A DNA stretch of 64,000 bases from Hymenobacter cellulosilyticus (GCF_022919215.1 NZ_CP095046.1:5446501-5510500), one strand, 5' to 3'; positions 54,947-64,000 are shown, numbered from the stretch's first letter. Translations and numbers: made by a program. The notes: generated from the letters alone by a model not told the origin.

Positions 54947-55969
54947 CTATATTTCGTCGAAGAATGACTTCTCGGCAGTAGCGGCCGCCGCCATGCCTGG
55001 GTGTGTGGCCGGCGAAGGCTGGGTGATTTCGGGGTGACCAGGGCCGATGGGCTGAATATCCGGGGCGGTGGGCTCGATGCGGGGCGAATCGGGCTCGGGC
55101 ACGCGCGACGGCTCGGGGTTGTAGATGCGCGAGGGATCTACGTGGCCCGGGTTTTCGTTGGGCGTGCGCATGGGCTCGATATCGGGACCGGGCGTCTGGG
55201 CCGGAGCGCCGGGGTCGGGCTGCTGACCCGGCTTGGGGTTGTAGCTGCCGGGCTGCGGCCCGATGGGGCGGGCAGCGGGCGTGTCGCGCAGGGCTACGCC
55301 GCCGGCAGTGGCAGCAGTAGCACCCGCTACGGCGGCTACGGAAGAGGTGGAAGCAGAGCCTACGTACATGGCAGTATCGGTTTCGGGTGAGGTATCAGGT
55401 TTGCTCACCTTTACGCTAGCGGCCCGGGAAAGGATGGCAGCCGCCTCGGTTTTCGGCCGAGCTTTCACTTTTTCCACCTTGTCTATCGTGTCGTTGGCCA
55501 GGCGCTGCAAATCCCGCACGAGACCTTCGAGGTGGCCCTCCAGGCGCTGGCACTCCTGGCCCAGCCCGTTTACTTCCGTCTTCATCTCCCCTACGGTACG
55601 CTCAGCCTGCTTGTAGGCGTCATCCACTACCTGCCGGGCTTTTTGCCGGGCGTCGGCTAAGATCTGCTCGGCCTTGAGCTGGGCTTCGCGCACGCGCAGC
55701 TCGGCTTCGCGCTGGGCTTGCTCAGTAATGCTGTTGCCGGTGTCCTCGGCCGTTTTGAGGGTGCGATAAAGCGAGGTTTCCACTTCCCGCATCTTGCTTA
55801 CTTCCTGGGTGGCGTGCTCCAGCTTGAGGCGCAGCTCCCGGTTTTCGTCGCCCATTCGCTCCCACTGTTGCGACAGAGTCACCAGGAAAGCTTCTACTTC
55901 TTCTTTGTTGAGGCCGCGGAAGGCCTTTTCAAAGGTCTTCTGCCGGATATCGAGGGCGGTAATTTTCAT
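54947..55969 (-). CDS. DivIVA domain-containing protein
   Basis: 340 residues. The N-terminal DivIVA signature is MKITALDIRQKTFEKAFRGL, NKEEVEAFLVTLSQQWERM. A long coiled coil spans about residues 40-170 (REAELRVREAQLKAEQILAD). A low-complexity Pro/Gly-rich region (about 200-320, with PQPGSYNPKPGQQPDPGA) and a conserved end EKSFFDEI follow. The family localises to curved membranes or cell poles and organises cell-envelope machinery. A long Pro-rich linker with a short terminal peptide suggests a tethered interaction motif (inference). Confidence 0.92.
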   Translation of the reverse strand: MKITALDIRQKTFEKAFRGLNKEEVEAFLVTLSQQWERMGDENRELRLKLEHATQEVSKMREVETSLYRTLKTAEDTGNSITEQAQREAELRVREAQLKAEQILADARQKARQVVDDAYKQAERTVGEMKTEVNGLGQECQRLEGHLEGLVRDLQRLANDTIDKVEKVKARPKTEAAAILSRAASVKVSKPDTSPETDTAMYVGSASTSSVAAVAGATAATAGGVALRDTPAARPIGPQPGSYNPKPGQQPDPGAPAQTPGPDIEPMRTPNENPGHVDPSRIYNPEPSRVPEPDSPRIEPTAPDIQPIGPGHPEITQPSPATHPGMAAAATAEKSFFDEI

Positions 55970-56078
55970 GGGAGTACTGAGAATGAAGTACTGGAAAAGA
56001 AAGAGGGAGCGGGCAGAAACGGCGGCCGGCGGGCGGCGCGCTCTTGCACGGGTTAAGTCTCAACTGCCGGCCGCACTC

Positions 56079-57014
56079 CTAGCTACTCTGCACCAGTTGC
56101 CAAACCGCAAGACTTCGGTCGTCGCTACACGAAACTAGCCGTTTCCGCGGTCCGGACCAAAATAACTTGTTTACCGAAGTGCCGTGGCCGGCGTGCCGGG
56201 CCTTGTCGAGCACGCGCAGGAGCCGGAAGCTGTCGGCCTCCCAGAGCTTGATGGACTTGTCCATGCTGCAGGTGGCAAAAAACTGCCCATCGGGGCTGTA
56301 GGCCACGTGGTTGATGGCAAACAGGTGGGCAATAATGGTTTGCTGCTCCCGGTACTCATTCGCCACGTCCCAGATGCGCAGGTGGGCGTCGCGGCCGGCC
56401 GTCAGCAGCCAGCGCCCGTCGGGTGAGTAGGCGGCGGTAAAAACCGAGTTGGTGGAGCCCTCCAGCGTATATTTCACTTCCAGCGAAGCGGCATCCAGTA
56501 CCCGAATCAGCATATCACTGCCGCCCACGGCCAGCTCATTCCGCTCCTCGTGCAGAGCCAGGCAGCGCAGACTTTTCTCGGAAAGGCGCAGCAGCTGTAG
56601 CAGCCGAAAATCCTGGGCGTGCAGCACGGCCAGCGTACCGTCGGCCAGGGCCACATACATGCGCTGCCGCGCCTCGGAGTAGGCAATATCGAAGATGGCC
56701 ACCGGCGGCAGAGCCGTGGCGTGGACTAGCTTTTTCTGCTGTAAGTCGATAACCTGCACGCCCTGAAAGTTGTGGCCGATGAGTAGCAAGTGGCGGCCAG
56801 GCACGTAACGTAGGGCGTATACTGAGTTTTCAACCCGGGCCACCAGCTCTCCGTCCTGCTCGGGCTGGTCAGTGTTCCAGGCCACCACAAAGCCGTCGGA
56901 GCCGGCCGAATACACCGTGGGCTGCTCCGGGTCGCCGGTCAGGGCGTACACGCAGTCGTGGTGGCCGCTTAGGGTGGCAAGTTTGTGAACCTCCGGACGA
57001 TACAGCAGCGGCAT
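56079..57014 (-). CDS. WD40 repeat protein
   Basis: 311-residue soluble propeller with about seven blades: HDCVYALTGDPEQPTVYSAG, SDGFVVAWNTDQ, GTLAVLHAQDFRLLQLL, SDMLIRVLDAASLEV, FTAAYSPDGRWLLTAGRDAH, VAYSPDGQFFATCSMDKSIK, and a final KRLVSCSDDRSLAVWQL. No signal peptide. Scaffold for protein-protein contacts, partner unknown. Divergent from the phosphopantetheinyl transferase gene. Confidence 0.93.
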   Translation of the reverse strand: MPLLYRPEVHKLATLSGHHDCVYALTGDPEQPTVYSAGSDGFVVAWNTDQPEQDGELVARVENSVYALRYVPGRHLLLIGHNFQGVQVIDLQQKKLVHATALPPVAIFDIAYSEARQRMYVALADGTLAVLHAQDFRLLQLLRLSEKSLRCLALHEERNELAVGGSDMLIRVLDAASLEVKYTLEGSTNSVFTAAYSPDGRWLLTAGRDAHLRIWDVANEYREQQTIIAHLFAINHVAYSPDGQFFATCSMDKSIKLWEADSFRLLRVLDKARHAGHGTSVNKLFWSGPRKRLVSCSDDRSLAVWQLVQSS

Positions 57015-57171
57015 GGGCTAGGGTTAGGATTTAGGGCAAAAATACGCCAGTTTTGGCGAGGCAGCCCGGTATATGTCGGCCGTCGGGTTATCTGTCCGGC
57101 CATTTCTCTTCAGCCGGTTTATATTTTGCGGGCCCTAAAGTCTGGTCCGACCGGCCCATCGTATAGTAGTT

Positions 57172-57840
57172 ATGCCCCTGCACTCCGTCACGCCACTGTC
57201 CGATCATGCCCTGCTGGGCTTGTGGAACCTCACGGAGCAGCCCGCCGACTTATTACAGCTGGTGCCCCGGCCGGAGCTCTACAGCCAGCTGCAGCCCACC
57301 GCCCGCGACGAGGCCCGTACCTTGCAGTGGCTGGCCGGCCGGACGCTGGCCCACGCCCTGCTCTCGGCCCTGGGCCCCGGGGCCCAAGCTGTGCTGCGCA
57401 ACGACGAAAACGGCCGGCCATATTTCGAGCAATTGCCTGATTACGCGGTTTCGTTGTCGCACTCGGGCCAGTGGGTGGCGGGCATCGTAGCCACCCGCGG
57501 CCGCGTTGGCACAGATATTGAAATGGTGCGCACCAAAGCGCAAATGTTGGCTCCCAGGTTTTTATCGAAAGACGAGCTAGCCAACACCGGCGACGAAGTA
57601 GCGAAACACAGTCTCTATTGGAGTGCCAAAGAGACGCTCTATAAGCTTCACAGTCGCCGGGGCCTGGTGTTCAAAGAGCAAATTCGGCTCAACCCGTTTG
57701 AGCTGCGGGAGGCAGGTGTGTTGACGGGGCACCTGCTGTTCGAAAACTTCCGCAGCCAACACCAGATTCACTACCAGCGCTTTGCCTCCGACTACGTCCT
57801 CACCTACTGCGTGGAAGACGAGTTGCCTCCCTCCTTCTGA
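57172..57840 (+). CDS. 4'-phosphopantetheinyl transferase superfamily protein
   Basis: 222 residues; transfers phosphopantetheine from CoA to carrier proteins. Motifs: NENGRPYF-like NDENGRPYFEQL, SLSHSGQWV, GTDIEMV (Mg2+-binding Asp/Glu, near residue 110) and WSAKETLYK (WxxKExxxK, near 150). This is the Sfp/AcpS-type double-fold arrangement. Redoxin gene follows after 15 bases, so co-transcribed. Substrate (acyl carrier protein or secondary metabolite carrier) not determinable. Confidence 0.93.
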   Translation: MPLHSVTPLSDHALLGLWNLTEQPADLLQLVPRPELYSQLQPTARDEARTLQWLAGRTLAHALLSALGPGAQAVLRNDENGRPYFEQLPDYAVSLSHSGQWVAGIVATRGRVGTDIEMVRTKAQMLAPRFLSKDELANTGDEVAKHSLYWSAKETLYKLHSRRGLVFKEQIRLNPFELREAGVLTGHLLFENFRSQHQIHYQRFASDYVLTYCVEDELPPSF

Positions 57841-57855
57841 CTTTCGTCTTTCTAC

Positions 57856-58464
57856 ATGACCTTTCGCCGAATTTCCCTAATTGCTGCCGTAGCCCTGGTT
57901 TTTTCCGCTCTTGCCGTGGGTGTGGCCCGCGCCCAGGATGCCCGCTCGGTCAGTGACTTTAGCCTGCAAAGCCCCACCAATACCGCCGTGACGCTAAGCA
58001 GCTACGCCAAAAACAAGGCCGTAGTAGTGGTGTTCGTGAATCCGAACTGCGCCTTTTCCAAGCTTTACCAGAACCGCCTGAACGCGCTGAACTCGGCTTA
58101 TAGCGGCCGGGGCGTACAATTTTTGTTCATCAATACGCCCATCAATCTGGAGGCCACGGCCGACGCAGCAGACTCGGAAAAGCTGAAGATGAAAACCACC
58201 GGCGCCGACGACTACCCTTACCTTACCGACGAAGGCCAGAAGGTCAGCACGCTGCTGGGAGCTACCAAAACGCCCGAAGCAGTGGTACTAGTGCCGGCCG
58301 GAACGGGCTTCGTGATTCGCTACAAAGGCGCCATCGACGACAATGCTCAGGTAGAAGCCTACGCCAAGGAAAAGTACCTGGCCCAGGTGCTGGACAACCT
58401 GCTGGCTGGTCGTCCCGCCGGCGTCCCCGACAAGCGCGCCGCCGGCTGCTTGATTAAAAAGTAG
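57856..58464 (+). CDS. periplasmic redoxin / AhpC-TSA family protein
   Basis: 202 residues with signal peptide (ISLIAAVALVFSALAVGVAR, ending ARAQDA). Thioredoxin-like fold: DFSLQSPTNTAVTLSSYA, VVVVFVNPNCAFSKLYQNRL, FLFINTPINLEATADA, YPYLTDEGQKVSTLLGATKT-PEAVVL. The active site has a single Cys (NPNCAFSK) rather than CxxC, which suits a peroxiredoxin/TlpA-like family with a one-Cys or disulfide-exchange role. Another Cys is at the C-terminus (AAGCLIKK). In one operon with the PPTase. Confidence 0.9.
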   Translation: MTFRRISLIAAVALVFSALAVGVARAQDARSVSDFSLQSPTNTAVTLSSYAKNKAVVVVFVNPNCAFSKLYQNRLNALNSAYSGRGVQFLFINTPINLEATADAADSEKLKMKTTGADDYPYLTDEGQKVSTLLGATKTPEAVVLVPAGTGFVIRYKGAIDDNAQVEAYAKEKYLAQVLDNLLAGRPAGVPDKRAAGCLIKK

Positions 58465-58475
58465 TAGGACAACGC

Positions 58476-58508
58476 GTCATTGCGAGGAACGAAGCAATCC
58501 GTCCTCTG
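58476..58508 (+). repeat. dispersed GTCATTGCGAG repeat, left arm
   Basis: GTCATTGCGAGGAACGAAGC, then AATCCGTCCTCTG, matched inverted at 58594-58628. Confidence 0.8.
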
Positions 58509-58532
58509 CGCAGTACAACACGCCCTGTTACC

Positions 58533-58570
58533 AAAAAGCCCTTTCCGTTGGCAACGGGAAAGGGCTTTTT
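58533..58570. terminator. bidirectional terminator inside the repeat pair
   Basis: AAAAAGCCCTTTCCGTTG / CAACGGGAAAGGGCTTTTT-type stem of about 17 bp. Confidence 0.9.
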
Positions 58571-58593
58571 ACATTAGAAAGCTGAGCACATTT

Positions 58594-58628
58594 CAGAGGA
58601 CGGATTGCTTCGCTTTGCTCGCAATGAC
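58594..58628 (-). repeat. dispersed GTCATTGCGAG repeat, right arm
   Basis: Minus strand GTCATTGCGAGCAAAGCGAA, then GCAATCCGTCCTCTG. Inverse of the arm at 58476. Confidence 0.8.
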
Positions 58629-58658
58629 CCGATGGTTTTGCCCTTCAGCCAGATAAGG

Positions 58659-59543
58659 CTAGTCCTCGTCTTCGGCTCCGGCTTCGTTGTCGGTGGGGTT
58701 GCCGCTTTCATCGGTGAGAATGGCCAGCAGCTTGCTGACTTCAATGGCTTTGGCGGGTTCCTGCATCTTTTCGAAGCTGAGCATCAGGTTGCGCAGGGCC
58801 CGGCGCACGATATCGAGGTGGGAACAGGGCTCGAAGAAAATGTCGTTGGACGACAGGTTGAGCTGGGCCACGTAATGCTCGATATCCGTGCGCGACAAGA
58901 TCAGGCCGCGGTTGTAGCAGTTGATGTAAAAGGCCGGGAATGCCTTGTCCTTGGGCTGAAAGGTGAGGACAAACAGATTGGGCAGGTTCACACCGTAAAC
59001 CGGCAGCTCAAGGCGCTGGGCTACCAACAGATAAATCACGCAGAGCGTGAGTGGGTTGCCGCGGCGAGTTTCGAGCACCAGATGGAGCATGGAGTTGGCC
59101 GGGGAGTGAAAATTCTGGGTGTTGGCGGCAAACTTATGGTTGCGAAACAGCACGTGATTCAGCACCTGCACCTGGTCGGCGGGGTGCATATCCGGGCGCA
59201 GCAGAGTCCAGACCTCGAAACGCAACTGCTCAATGGCGCGGTTCAGGGCCTGCAGGTCAGCGTCAGGGTACTGATAGGAGTTGAGCAGCCACATACCTTC
59301 CAGCAAGTTTTCGCCGCCCGAGTCGCGCCACACCCGCAGGCGCTGCTGCAGGCCCTCGAACTGTAGGTTATGAATCAGGTCTTCGAGGCGCTGCTGTTGC
59401 TGCGGGTCGAGACTTTCTTCCCAGGATTCTTCTAAAAACGGGATAATACTTTCGCCCAGCGTTTGAATACGGTCCTGAATCTGCGGGGCAATTTCCGGAT
59501 CGTCCAGCAGGGAAATGAGGGCTTTAATTTCTTTGTTGGTCAT
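58659..59543 (-). CDS. SirB1/transglutaminase-like family protein
   Basis: 294 residues. An N-terminal helical part with LISLLDDPEIAPQIQDRI (HEAT-like), FLEESWEESLDPQQQQRLED and LRVWRDSGGENLLEGMWLLN precedes a SirB1/transglutaminase-like core: LNHVLFRNHKFAANTQNFHS, LVLETRRGNPLTLCVIYLLV, with the conserved RRGNP and Cys, LPVYGVNLPNLFVLTF, and YINCYNRGLIL. Cytosolic. Often annotated as TPR/transglutaminase domain protein. Function unknown. Confidence 0.9.
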   Translation of the reverse strand: MTNKEIKALISLLDDPEIAPQIQDRIQTLGESIIPFLEESWEESLDPQQQQRLEDLIHNLQFEGLQQRLRVWRDSGGENLLEGMWLLNSYQYPDADLQALNRAIEQLRFEVWTLLRPDMHPADQVQVLNHVLFRNHKFAANTQNFHSPANSMLHLVLETRRGNPLTLCVIYLLVAQRLELPVYGVNLPNLFVLTFQPKDKAFPAFYINCYNRGLILSRTDIEHYVAQLNLSSNDIFFEPCSHLDIVRRALRNLMLSFEKMQEPAKAIEVSKLLAILTDESGNPTDNEAGAEDED

Positions 59544-59807
59544 GGATTGGTAAGCGGGTCGCCGAGGAGCCCCGATAGGCGGGAAAGAGCAAATAAAAGC
59601 AACCAGCGCGGTTCTGCCGCGGCTGGCTGCTAGGAATTAACATATATCCGGGGGAATATTGTTCAATTCCGAGAAAAGGATGGTAGCCAATTGCTAGGTC
59701 AAAGTACGGTGGCAGATTCAGAACAGCTAGGACGCTACGTAGTTGAGTACCGCTAGCCCCCAAATACTTCAGCAGCCCCGAAATGAGTTTCCGGTTCCAG
59801 CGCTTTT

Positions 59808-61534
59808 CTACCGGAGCAGGTTAGTTTTAGCCAGCTCCAGCACCTCGTCGCCCCGGCCGCTCATAATGGCTTTAAGCGTGTAGAGACTAAACCCCAGCAC
59901 CTGATCCTTCTGAATCGTGGGTGGCATCGACAATTCGGTGCGCTTCACCACGGCATCCAGAATAACCGGGCCGGGGTGAGCCAGCATTTCGGCAATGGCC
60001 GCGGGCAGTGCCGCCGGATCCGTGACGCGGATGCCGCGGATGCCGGCCGCCTCAGCCAGCGCCGCGAAGTTGGGGTTTTCCAGGTCGGTGCCGTAGTGCA
60101 GCAGGCCCGAGGCCTTCATTTCCAGCTCCACAAAGGCCAGGCTGTTGTTGTTGAAGATGACAATTTTAGCCGGGGCCTTCAGCTGCTTCAGCGTCAGCAA
60201 CTCGCCCATGAGCATGGCAAAGCCTCCGTCGCCGGCCAGGGCAATAACCTGACGACCGGGGAAAGCCAGTTGAGCACCCAAAGCCTGGGCATGGCGTTGG
60301 CCATACTGCCGTGGTTGAAAGAGCCAATCAGGCGCCGCTTGCCGTTGAACTGCAAATACCGGGCGGCCCAGATGGTAGGCGTGCCCACGTCGCAGGTGAA
60401 AATAGCGTCTTCGGCAGCCTGTTCGTTAAGCAGCCGGGCCACGTACTGTGGGTGCATGCTTGTGTCGCCCGATTCGCCCACGGCCAGCTCGTCGAGGTCC
60501 TGACGGGCTTCGCGGTAGTTGTCCAGGGATTTTTCCAAGTGGCGGCGGTCCGACTTATGATTCAGCAGCGGCAGCAGGGCCTGCAGGGTGGCGGCCACAT
60601 CCCCCACCAGGCCTACTTCCACCCGGGCCCGGCGGCCGATATGCTCACCCCGCACGTCAATCTGCACGGTGCGGGCTTCCTGGGGCAGAAACTGAACGTA
60701 GGGAAAATCGGTGCCGAGCAGGAGCATGGCGTCGGCGTCCATTAGGGCCTCGTAGCCCGAGGTGAAGCCCAGCAAACCGGTCATGCCCACGTCGTAGGGG
60801 TTATTGGGCTCCACGTATTCTTTGCCGCGCAACGCGTGTACCACCGGGGCGCCCAGCATTTCGGCCACCTGTAGCAGTTCGGCGTGGGCCTGGGCGCAGC
60901 CGGCCCCGGCCATAATGGTGACTTTGTCGCTGGTGTTGAGCAAGTCGGCGGCGGCGCGCAGCTCTTCCATGCCGGGCACCAACGTGGCCTTGCTGCGCAG
61001 CACTGGCAGGCGGGGCTCGGGCGCTTCGGCCGATTGGTGGCTGATGTCGCCGGGCACCACCAGCACTGCCACGCCACGCTGGGTCAGGGCCGTCTGGATG
61101 GCAATTTCGGTGCAGCGCACGGTCTGGTCGGGGTGGCCAATGAGCTCACAGTAGGCGCTGCACTCCTTAAAGGTGATTTCGGGGTGGGTTTCCTGGAAGT
61201 ACTGGCTCCCGATTTCGACGCTGGGAATCTGGGCGGCAATGGCCAGCACCGGCACCCGGCTGCGGTGGCAGTCGTAGAGGCCGTTGAGCAAGTGAGTATT
61301 GCCGGGGCCGCAGGAGCCAGCACACACGGCCAGACTGCCCGTTACGTGGGCTTCGGCCCCGGCGGCAAAAGCGCCGGCTTCCTCGTTGCGCACATGAATC
61401 CACTCAATGCCTTCCCGGGCCCGAATCACGTCGGTAATGCCGTTGAGCGAGTCGCCGACTACACCGTACACCCGGGTAACGCCGGCGGCCATCAACGTAT
61501 CGACAATAATTTCTGAGACGGTTTTCTTGGCCAT
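59808..61534 (-). CDS. thiamine-diphosphate enzyme, pyruvate oxidase/pyruvate dehydrogenase (quinone) type, frame broken
   Basis: About 575 residues. VSEIIVDTLMAAGVTRVYGV, GSLNG-like VVGDSLNG, VRNEEAGAFAAGAEAHVTG, CAGSCGPGNTHLLNGLYD opens the PYR domain with the conserved Glu. The central nucleotide-binding part has SDKVTIMAGAGCAQAHAELL. The C-terminal PP domain has the Mg-ThDP motif GDGGFAMLMGELLTLKQLKA...NNN. The frame breaks in the GGG at 60287-60289 and is mended as ANAMPQALGAQLAF. ATG 61534 fits the family. Most similar to PoxB-like enzymes that decarboxylate pyruvate to acetate; a gene name is not assigned. Confidence 0.9.
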
Positions 61535-61605
61535 AGTCTTCCGGATAGGATAAAGTCCGAGGGCTATACGGGTGCAAACTAAATTGGTGGGCTGCACCGG
61601 GTGCG

Positions 61606-62160
61606 TTAAGCCACAGGCTGGGCCCCGGCGGCAAGCTGCCGACCAACCTCAGCGGCTTCAAACTCCAGGGCTGCAATCCGCACCGTGAGCAAAGCCTGCG
61701 CTGCGGGCCCACATTCCACCAAGCCGTGGCGGGCCTGGGTTTCTATCTTTTGAAGCCAAAGTTTCGTCTCTGCCCCATCTGGCGTGGTAGGTAGCAAGGC
61801 TTGGTAAAGCGCCGGCAAGGTCTGGAGCCGGCGCTGATACTGGGCAGTTTGAGTTTGGCGTTGGGCAAGTTCCTGCCGGAGGCCCTGGGCTTGGCGCAGG
61901 CATTTGCGCTGATGCAGCTGCAGGGGCTCCCAGGCAGGCGCCGGCAACGATGACGCCGGGCAGGTAGCCTCACGACTCACGTGGGCACTGAGCAAGGCCA
62001 GTCGGACTTCGGCCGGGGGTGGCAGCGTCCGGCGGCCGGTTTCGACCAGGGCTACCAGCCCCCGGGACACGCCCAGAAAATCAGCCAGTTCCTGCTGGGC
62101 CAACCCATAATACGTGCGCACCACGAGCAGCAACGGCTCGGCAGTCGGGGAAATAGCCAT
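61606..62160 (-). CDS. XRE-family helix-turn-helix regulator
   Basis: 184 residues. The N-terminal HTH is YYGLAQQELADFLGVSRGLV, ALVETGRRTLP (residues 18-48). The remaining three quarters is a helical, Gln-rich coiled coil (LRQELAQRQTQTAQYQRRL). It lies upstream of the ThDP enzyme, 71 bases from its start, so it may regulate it (inference from position). No ligand-binding motif seen. Confidence 0.85.
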   Translation of the reverse strand: MAISPTAEPLLLVVRTYYGLAQQELADFLGVSRGLVALVETGRRTLPPPAEVRLALLSAHVSREATCPASSLPAPAWEPLQLHQRKCLRQAQGLRQELAQRQTQTAQYQRRLQTLPALYQALLPTTPDGAETKLWLQKIETQARHGLVECGPAAQALLTVRIAALEFEAAEVGRQLAAGAQPVA

Positions 62161-62349
62161 AACGGTATTAGGTATAGATTGTAAGCAATAACACTCCCAG
62201 CAGCCTAAGCGGCCACCGGGAAATAAGCGGCTCGGGTAAGCCGCTCCAAAAGGCGACAGGGTTAACCGAGCGACGAGACTAGTTACTATAGGAGCAGGCG
62301 AGTTGTCTCCGCCCGTTCATTATGAATTTGTTACAGTTTTAGAATAGTC

Positions 62350-62873
62350 TTACAAACCCGGAATGCCCAGTTCGGCCCGGGAGCGGCCCAGCTGCTGGGT
62401 CAGCTTTTCAATTAGCTGGTTGATGCCCACCAGATGGATATGCCCCTTCACTTGCCGGGTGCCGTCACTGATTTTGAGCTCGGTGCTTATGGCGCCGTAG
62501 CGCACGGTTTGGATTTCGTCCCACCGAACAAACTTCTCCTGCCCAAACATATTCTTTTGCCGGATTCCTTCCGGGTCAGGGTGAGGCGGTGCACATAGGC
62601 CATCAAAACCAGGGGCAGGCCCAAGCCGGCAAACAGCGCGAAGAGGCCCAACTGCGGACCAATGTTTTCCGGATTGTAATCAAACAGGCCGTAGAGCAGC
62701 ACCCCGGTGCCAGCCGCGGCGGCTAGCAGGCCCAGCACCCCATAAAACCGGGGCAGCAGCACGCTATTTCCCTCGGCGTCTACCCGCGGGCCTTGTTTGG
62801 CGGCTTTGTTCAGGTACTGCATCACCAGCATTACGACCACCGCAATGCCACCATATATTGGAAAGTTGCTCAT
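62350..62873 (-). CDS. hypothetical membrane protein, frame broken
   Basis: About 174 residues. Membrane helices YGGIAVVVMLVMQYL, YGVLGLLAAAAGTGVLLYGL and LGLFALFAGLGLPLVLMAYV. A PH-like cytosolic part follows. The frame is lost at the GGG 62573-62575; repaired, it reads RLTLTPEGIRQKNMFGQEKF, then VRWDEIQTVRYGAI and IHLVGINQLIEKL. Layout parallels the gene at 9064, so both may belong to one bacterial PH-domain membrane family. Function unknown. Confidence 0.75.
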
Positions 62874-63005
62874 AAAGAGTCTGGATTAGCTTGCAAGATA
62901 ACGCCGCCTCCTTTCCCAACATCGGTCCGCGCCTATATTCTGGCTAAGCCAAGGCCTTGGTGAGCCTGCAGGCAACAGGTTAGCCCACTTCGTCAGATTA
63001 CCAGC

Positions 63006-63997
63006 TCACCGGCCGACGGGTGGTCGAGTGGCCTTGTCCCAGCCCTCCGGGTAGTAGCCCGACTGCCGCAGGAAGCTTTCCGTGGCAGCCGGGTCGGCGT
63101 ACTTCAGCTCGATGATTTCTTTGATGGCCTGCCGCTTATTGCGGGCCTGGGCATAATAGGCCTTACAGATGGCATAGCCCATGAAGTAGCCCAAATCGGC
63201 CTTGGCGCCCAGCGTGGACCCGTTGTAGAGCCACTGGCTGTAGTTGGCGGTCAGCATTTCCTGCTTGAAGGCTTCCCTTAGCTCTTTCTCGTGGGCATTT
63301 CCGTAGAGAATGTAATTGGTTTGCAGGGGCTGGCGTATCACCAGCTCCGTGATAAAGTCGCAGGCTCCTTCCTTCAGCGCCTTCCCCAGCAAGTTCATGT
63401 CGTCTTCGTTCGTTTGCTGCTGGGTATGCACATACTCGTGCACGTTCAAGGACACGATGTTATTCTGCGCCTGCGCCTTGAAGACTGAGCCCAGCCACGG
63501 GTTGGTAAACTCCGATACGTCCGTTTGGGGATTGCCCGTGGCTATTTCCGTCCCGATAAGCACCTTATTCCCATCTACCGTGCCGCCGGAGTTCAACCCG
63601 CCCACGGTGAAGTAAAGGCTGGCATCGCGCAGCTCCGGATACAGGCGCTTAAACCGCCGGATGCTTTGCTCAAAATCCTTGGCGCTGTTTTTTACGGCTA
63701 GCGTATTGGGCCGAATCGAGGCCCAATACCGGGATACTTATTGATCAGCGTCACCCATCTTTCGGCCGAATTGTCCCGGACTTTTATGAAGGCGGCCAGC
63801 CCGGCGGTACCCGGCTTGATGTACAGATCGGTAACGAAGGCCAGCTGCCGGGCATGGTCGGTGGTGGTTTGCACACTATCGTAGGCCACCCAGAACCGGT
63901 CGATGTCTTCGGTAAACACTTTCTGCGGGCGGGGCCCCTGGGCTACCGCCGTGCTGATGCTACCGGCAACCAGCAACAGGCTACATATTCTTTGCAT
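63006..63997 (-). CDS. exported Zn-protease-like protein (DUF2268-type), frame broken
   Basis: About 330 residues. Signal peptide (MQRICSLLLVAGSISTAVAQ). N-terminal FTEDIDRFWVAYDSVQTT, then a stop at GPRFGPIR; one base added at the CC near 63729-63730 gives NKYPGYWASIRPNTLAV, and the rest reads SIRRFKRLYPELRDASLYFT, VGGLNSGGTVDGNKVLIGTE, and SLNVHEYVHTQQQTNEDD with a HExxH zinc site (HEYVH). C-terminal GYFMGYAICKAYYAQARNK. The overall order fits predicted Zn-dependent proteases of the DUF2268/gliding-associated group. The gene start lies at the end of the window but appears complete. Confidence 0.85.
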
Positions 63998-64000
63998 AGT

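Overview
The window is GC-rich chromosomal DNA of a Bacteroidota bacterium that looks like Hymenobacter or a close Hymenobacteraceae relative. Reasons: type IX secretion C-terminal sorting domains (three proteins), DUF5723 and DUF5916 families, a methylmalonyl-CoA mutase pair plus MeaB, TAnnTTTG-type -7 promoter elements, almost no Shine-Dalgarno sequences, and dispersed intergenic repeats of the GTCATCCTGAGC and GTCATTGCGAG types. Genes are mostly short transcription units on both strands. No rRNA, tRNA or CRISPR array was recognised.

Layout. 0-8.5 kb: dxr (isoprenoid synthesis), a GH92 mannosidase, a small immunity-type cluster (GreA/B-like, WapI-like, SMI1/KNR4), a HAD phosphatase and a GH3-family adenylating enzyme. 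8.5-14 kb: OsmC, dnaA with a co-directional lipoprotein, and a 5'-nucleotidase split into two genes. 14-19.7 kb: mutA and mutB, separated by an outer-membrane barrel gene on the other strand. 19.7-24.1 kb: the accessory part, with an AT-rich gene joining a HsdR-type nuclease domain to a P-loop NTPase (candidate defence gene), a 9 x 21 bp tandem repeat, and a GIY-YIG gene bounded by dispersed repeats. 24.1-33 kb: two MBL-fold hydrolases, an HxlR regulator with its operator, and three type IX secreted proteins. 33-45 kb: SDRs, a J-domain membrane protein, an arsR-DUF6428-arsN1-like cluster, a GDPD, an alpha/beta hydrolase, an L,D-transpeptidase, a Nudix CoA pyrophosphatase and a Crp-type regulator. 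45-64 kb: DUF5723, meaB, DUF5916, blaI-blaR1 with three operators, folB, a DivIVA-domain protein, a WD40 protein, a phosphopantetheinyl transferase, a redoxin, a SirB1-like protein, a pyruvate oxidase-type ThDP enzyme and a Zn-protease.

A dominating property: I count 26 reading-frame breaks in 21 genes. Every one is repaired by adding one base (two bases at two places in mutA, in the 9064 gene, and so on), nearly always next to a run of C, G, T or A. Same-direction breaks at conserved genes point to single-base deletions in the consensus sequence rather than to real pseudogenes. Such genes are annotated here as one CDS over their whole span, with the break position given.

How the genes work together: mutA/mutB/meaB form the methylmalonyl-CoA to succinyl-CoA step and its cofactor-protecting GTPase. 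blaI/blaR1 form a repressor-protease signalling pair with visible operators. arsR/DUF6428/arsN1-like form a small arsenical-response unit without a transporter. PPTase and redoxin are co-transcribed, as are dnaA and its downstream lipoprotein.
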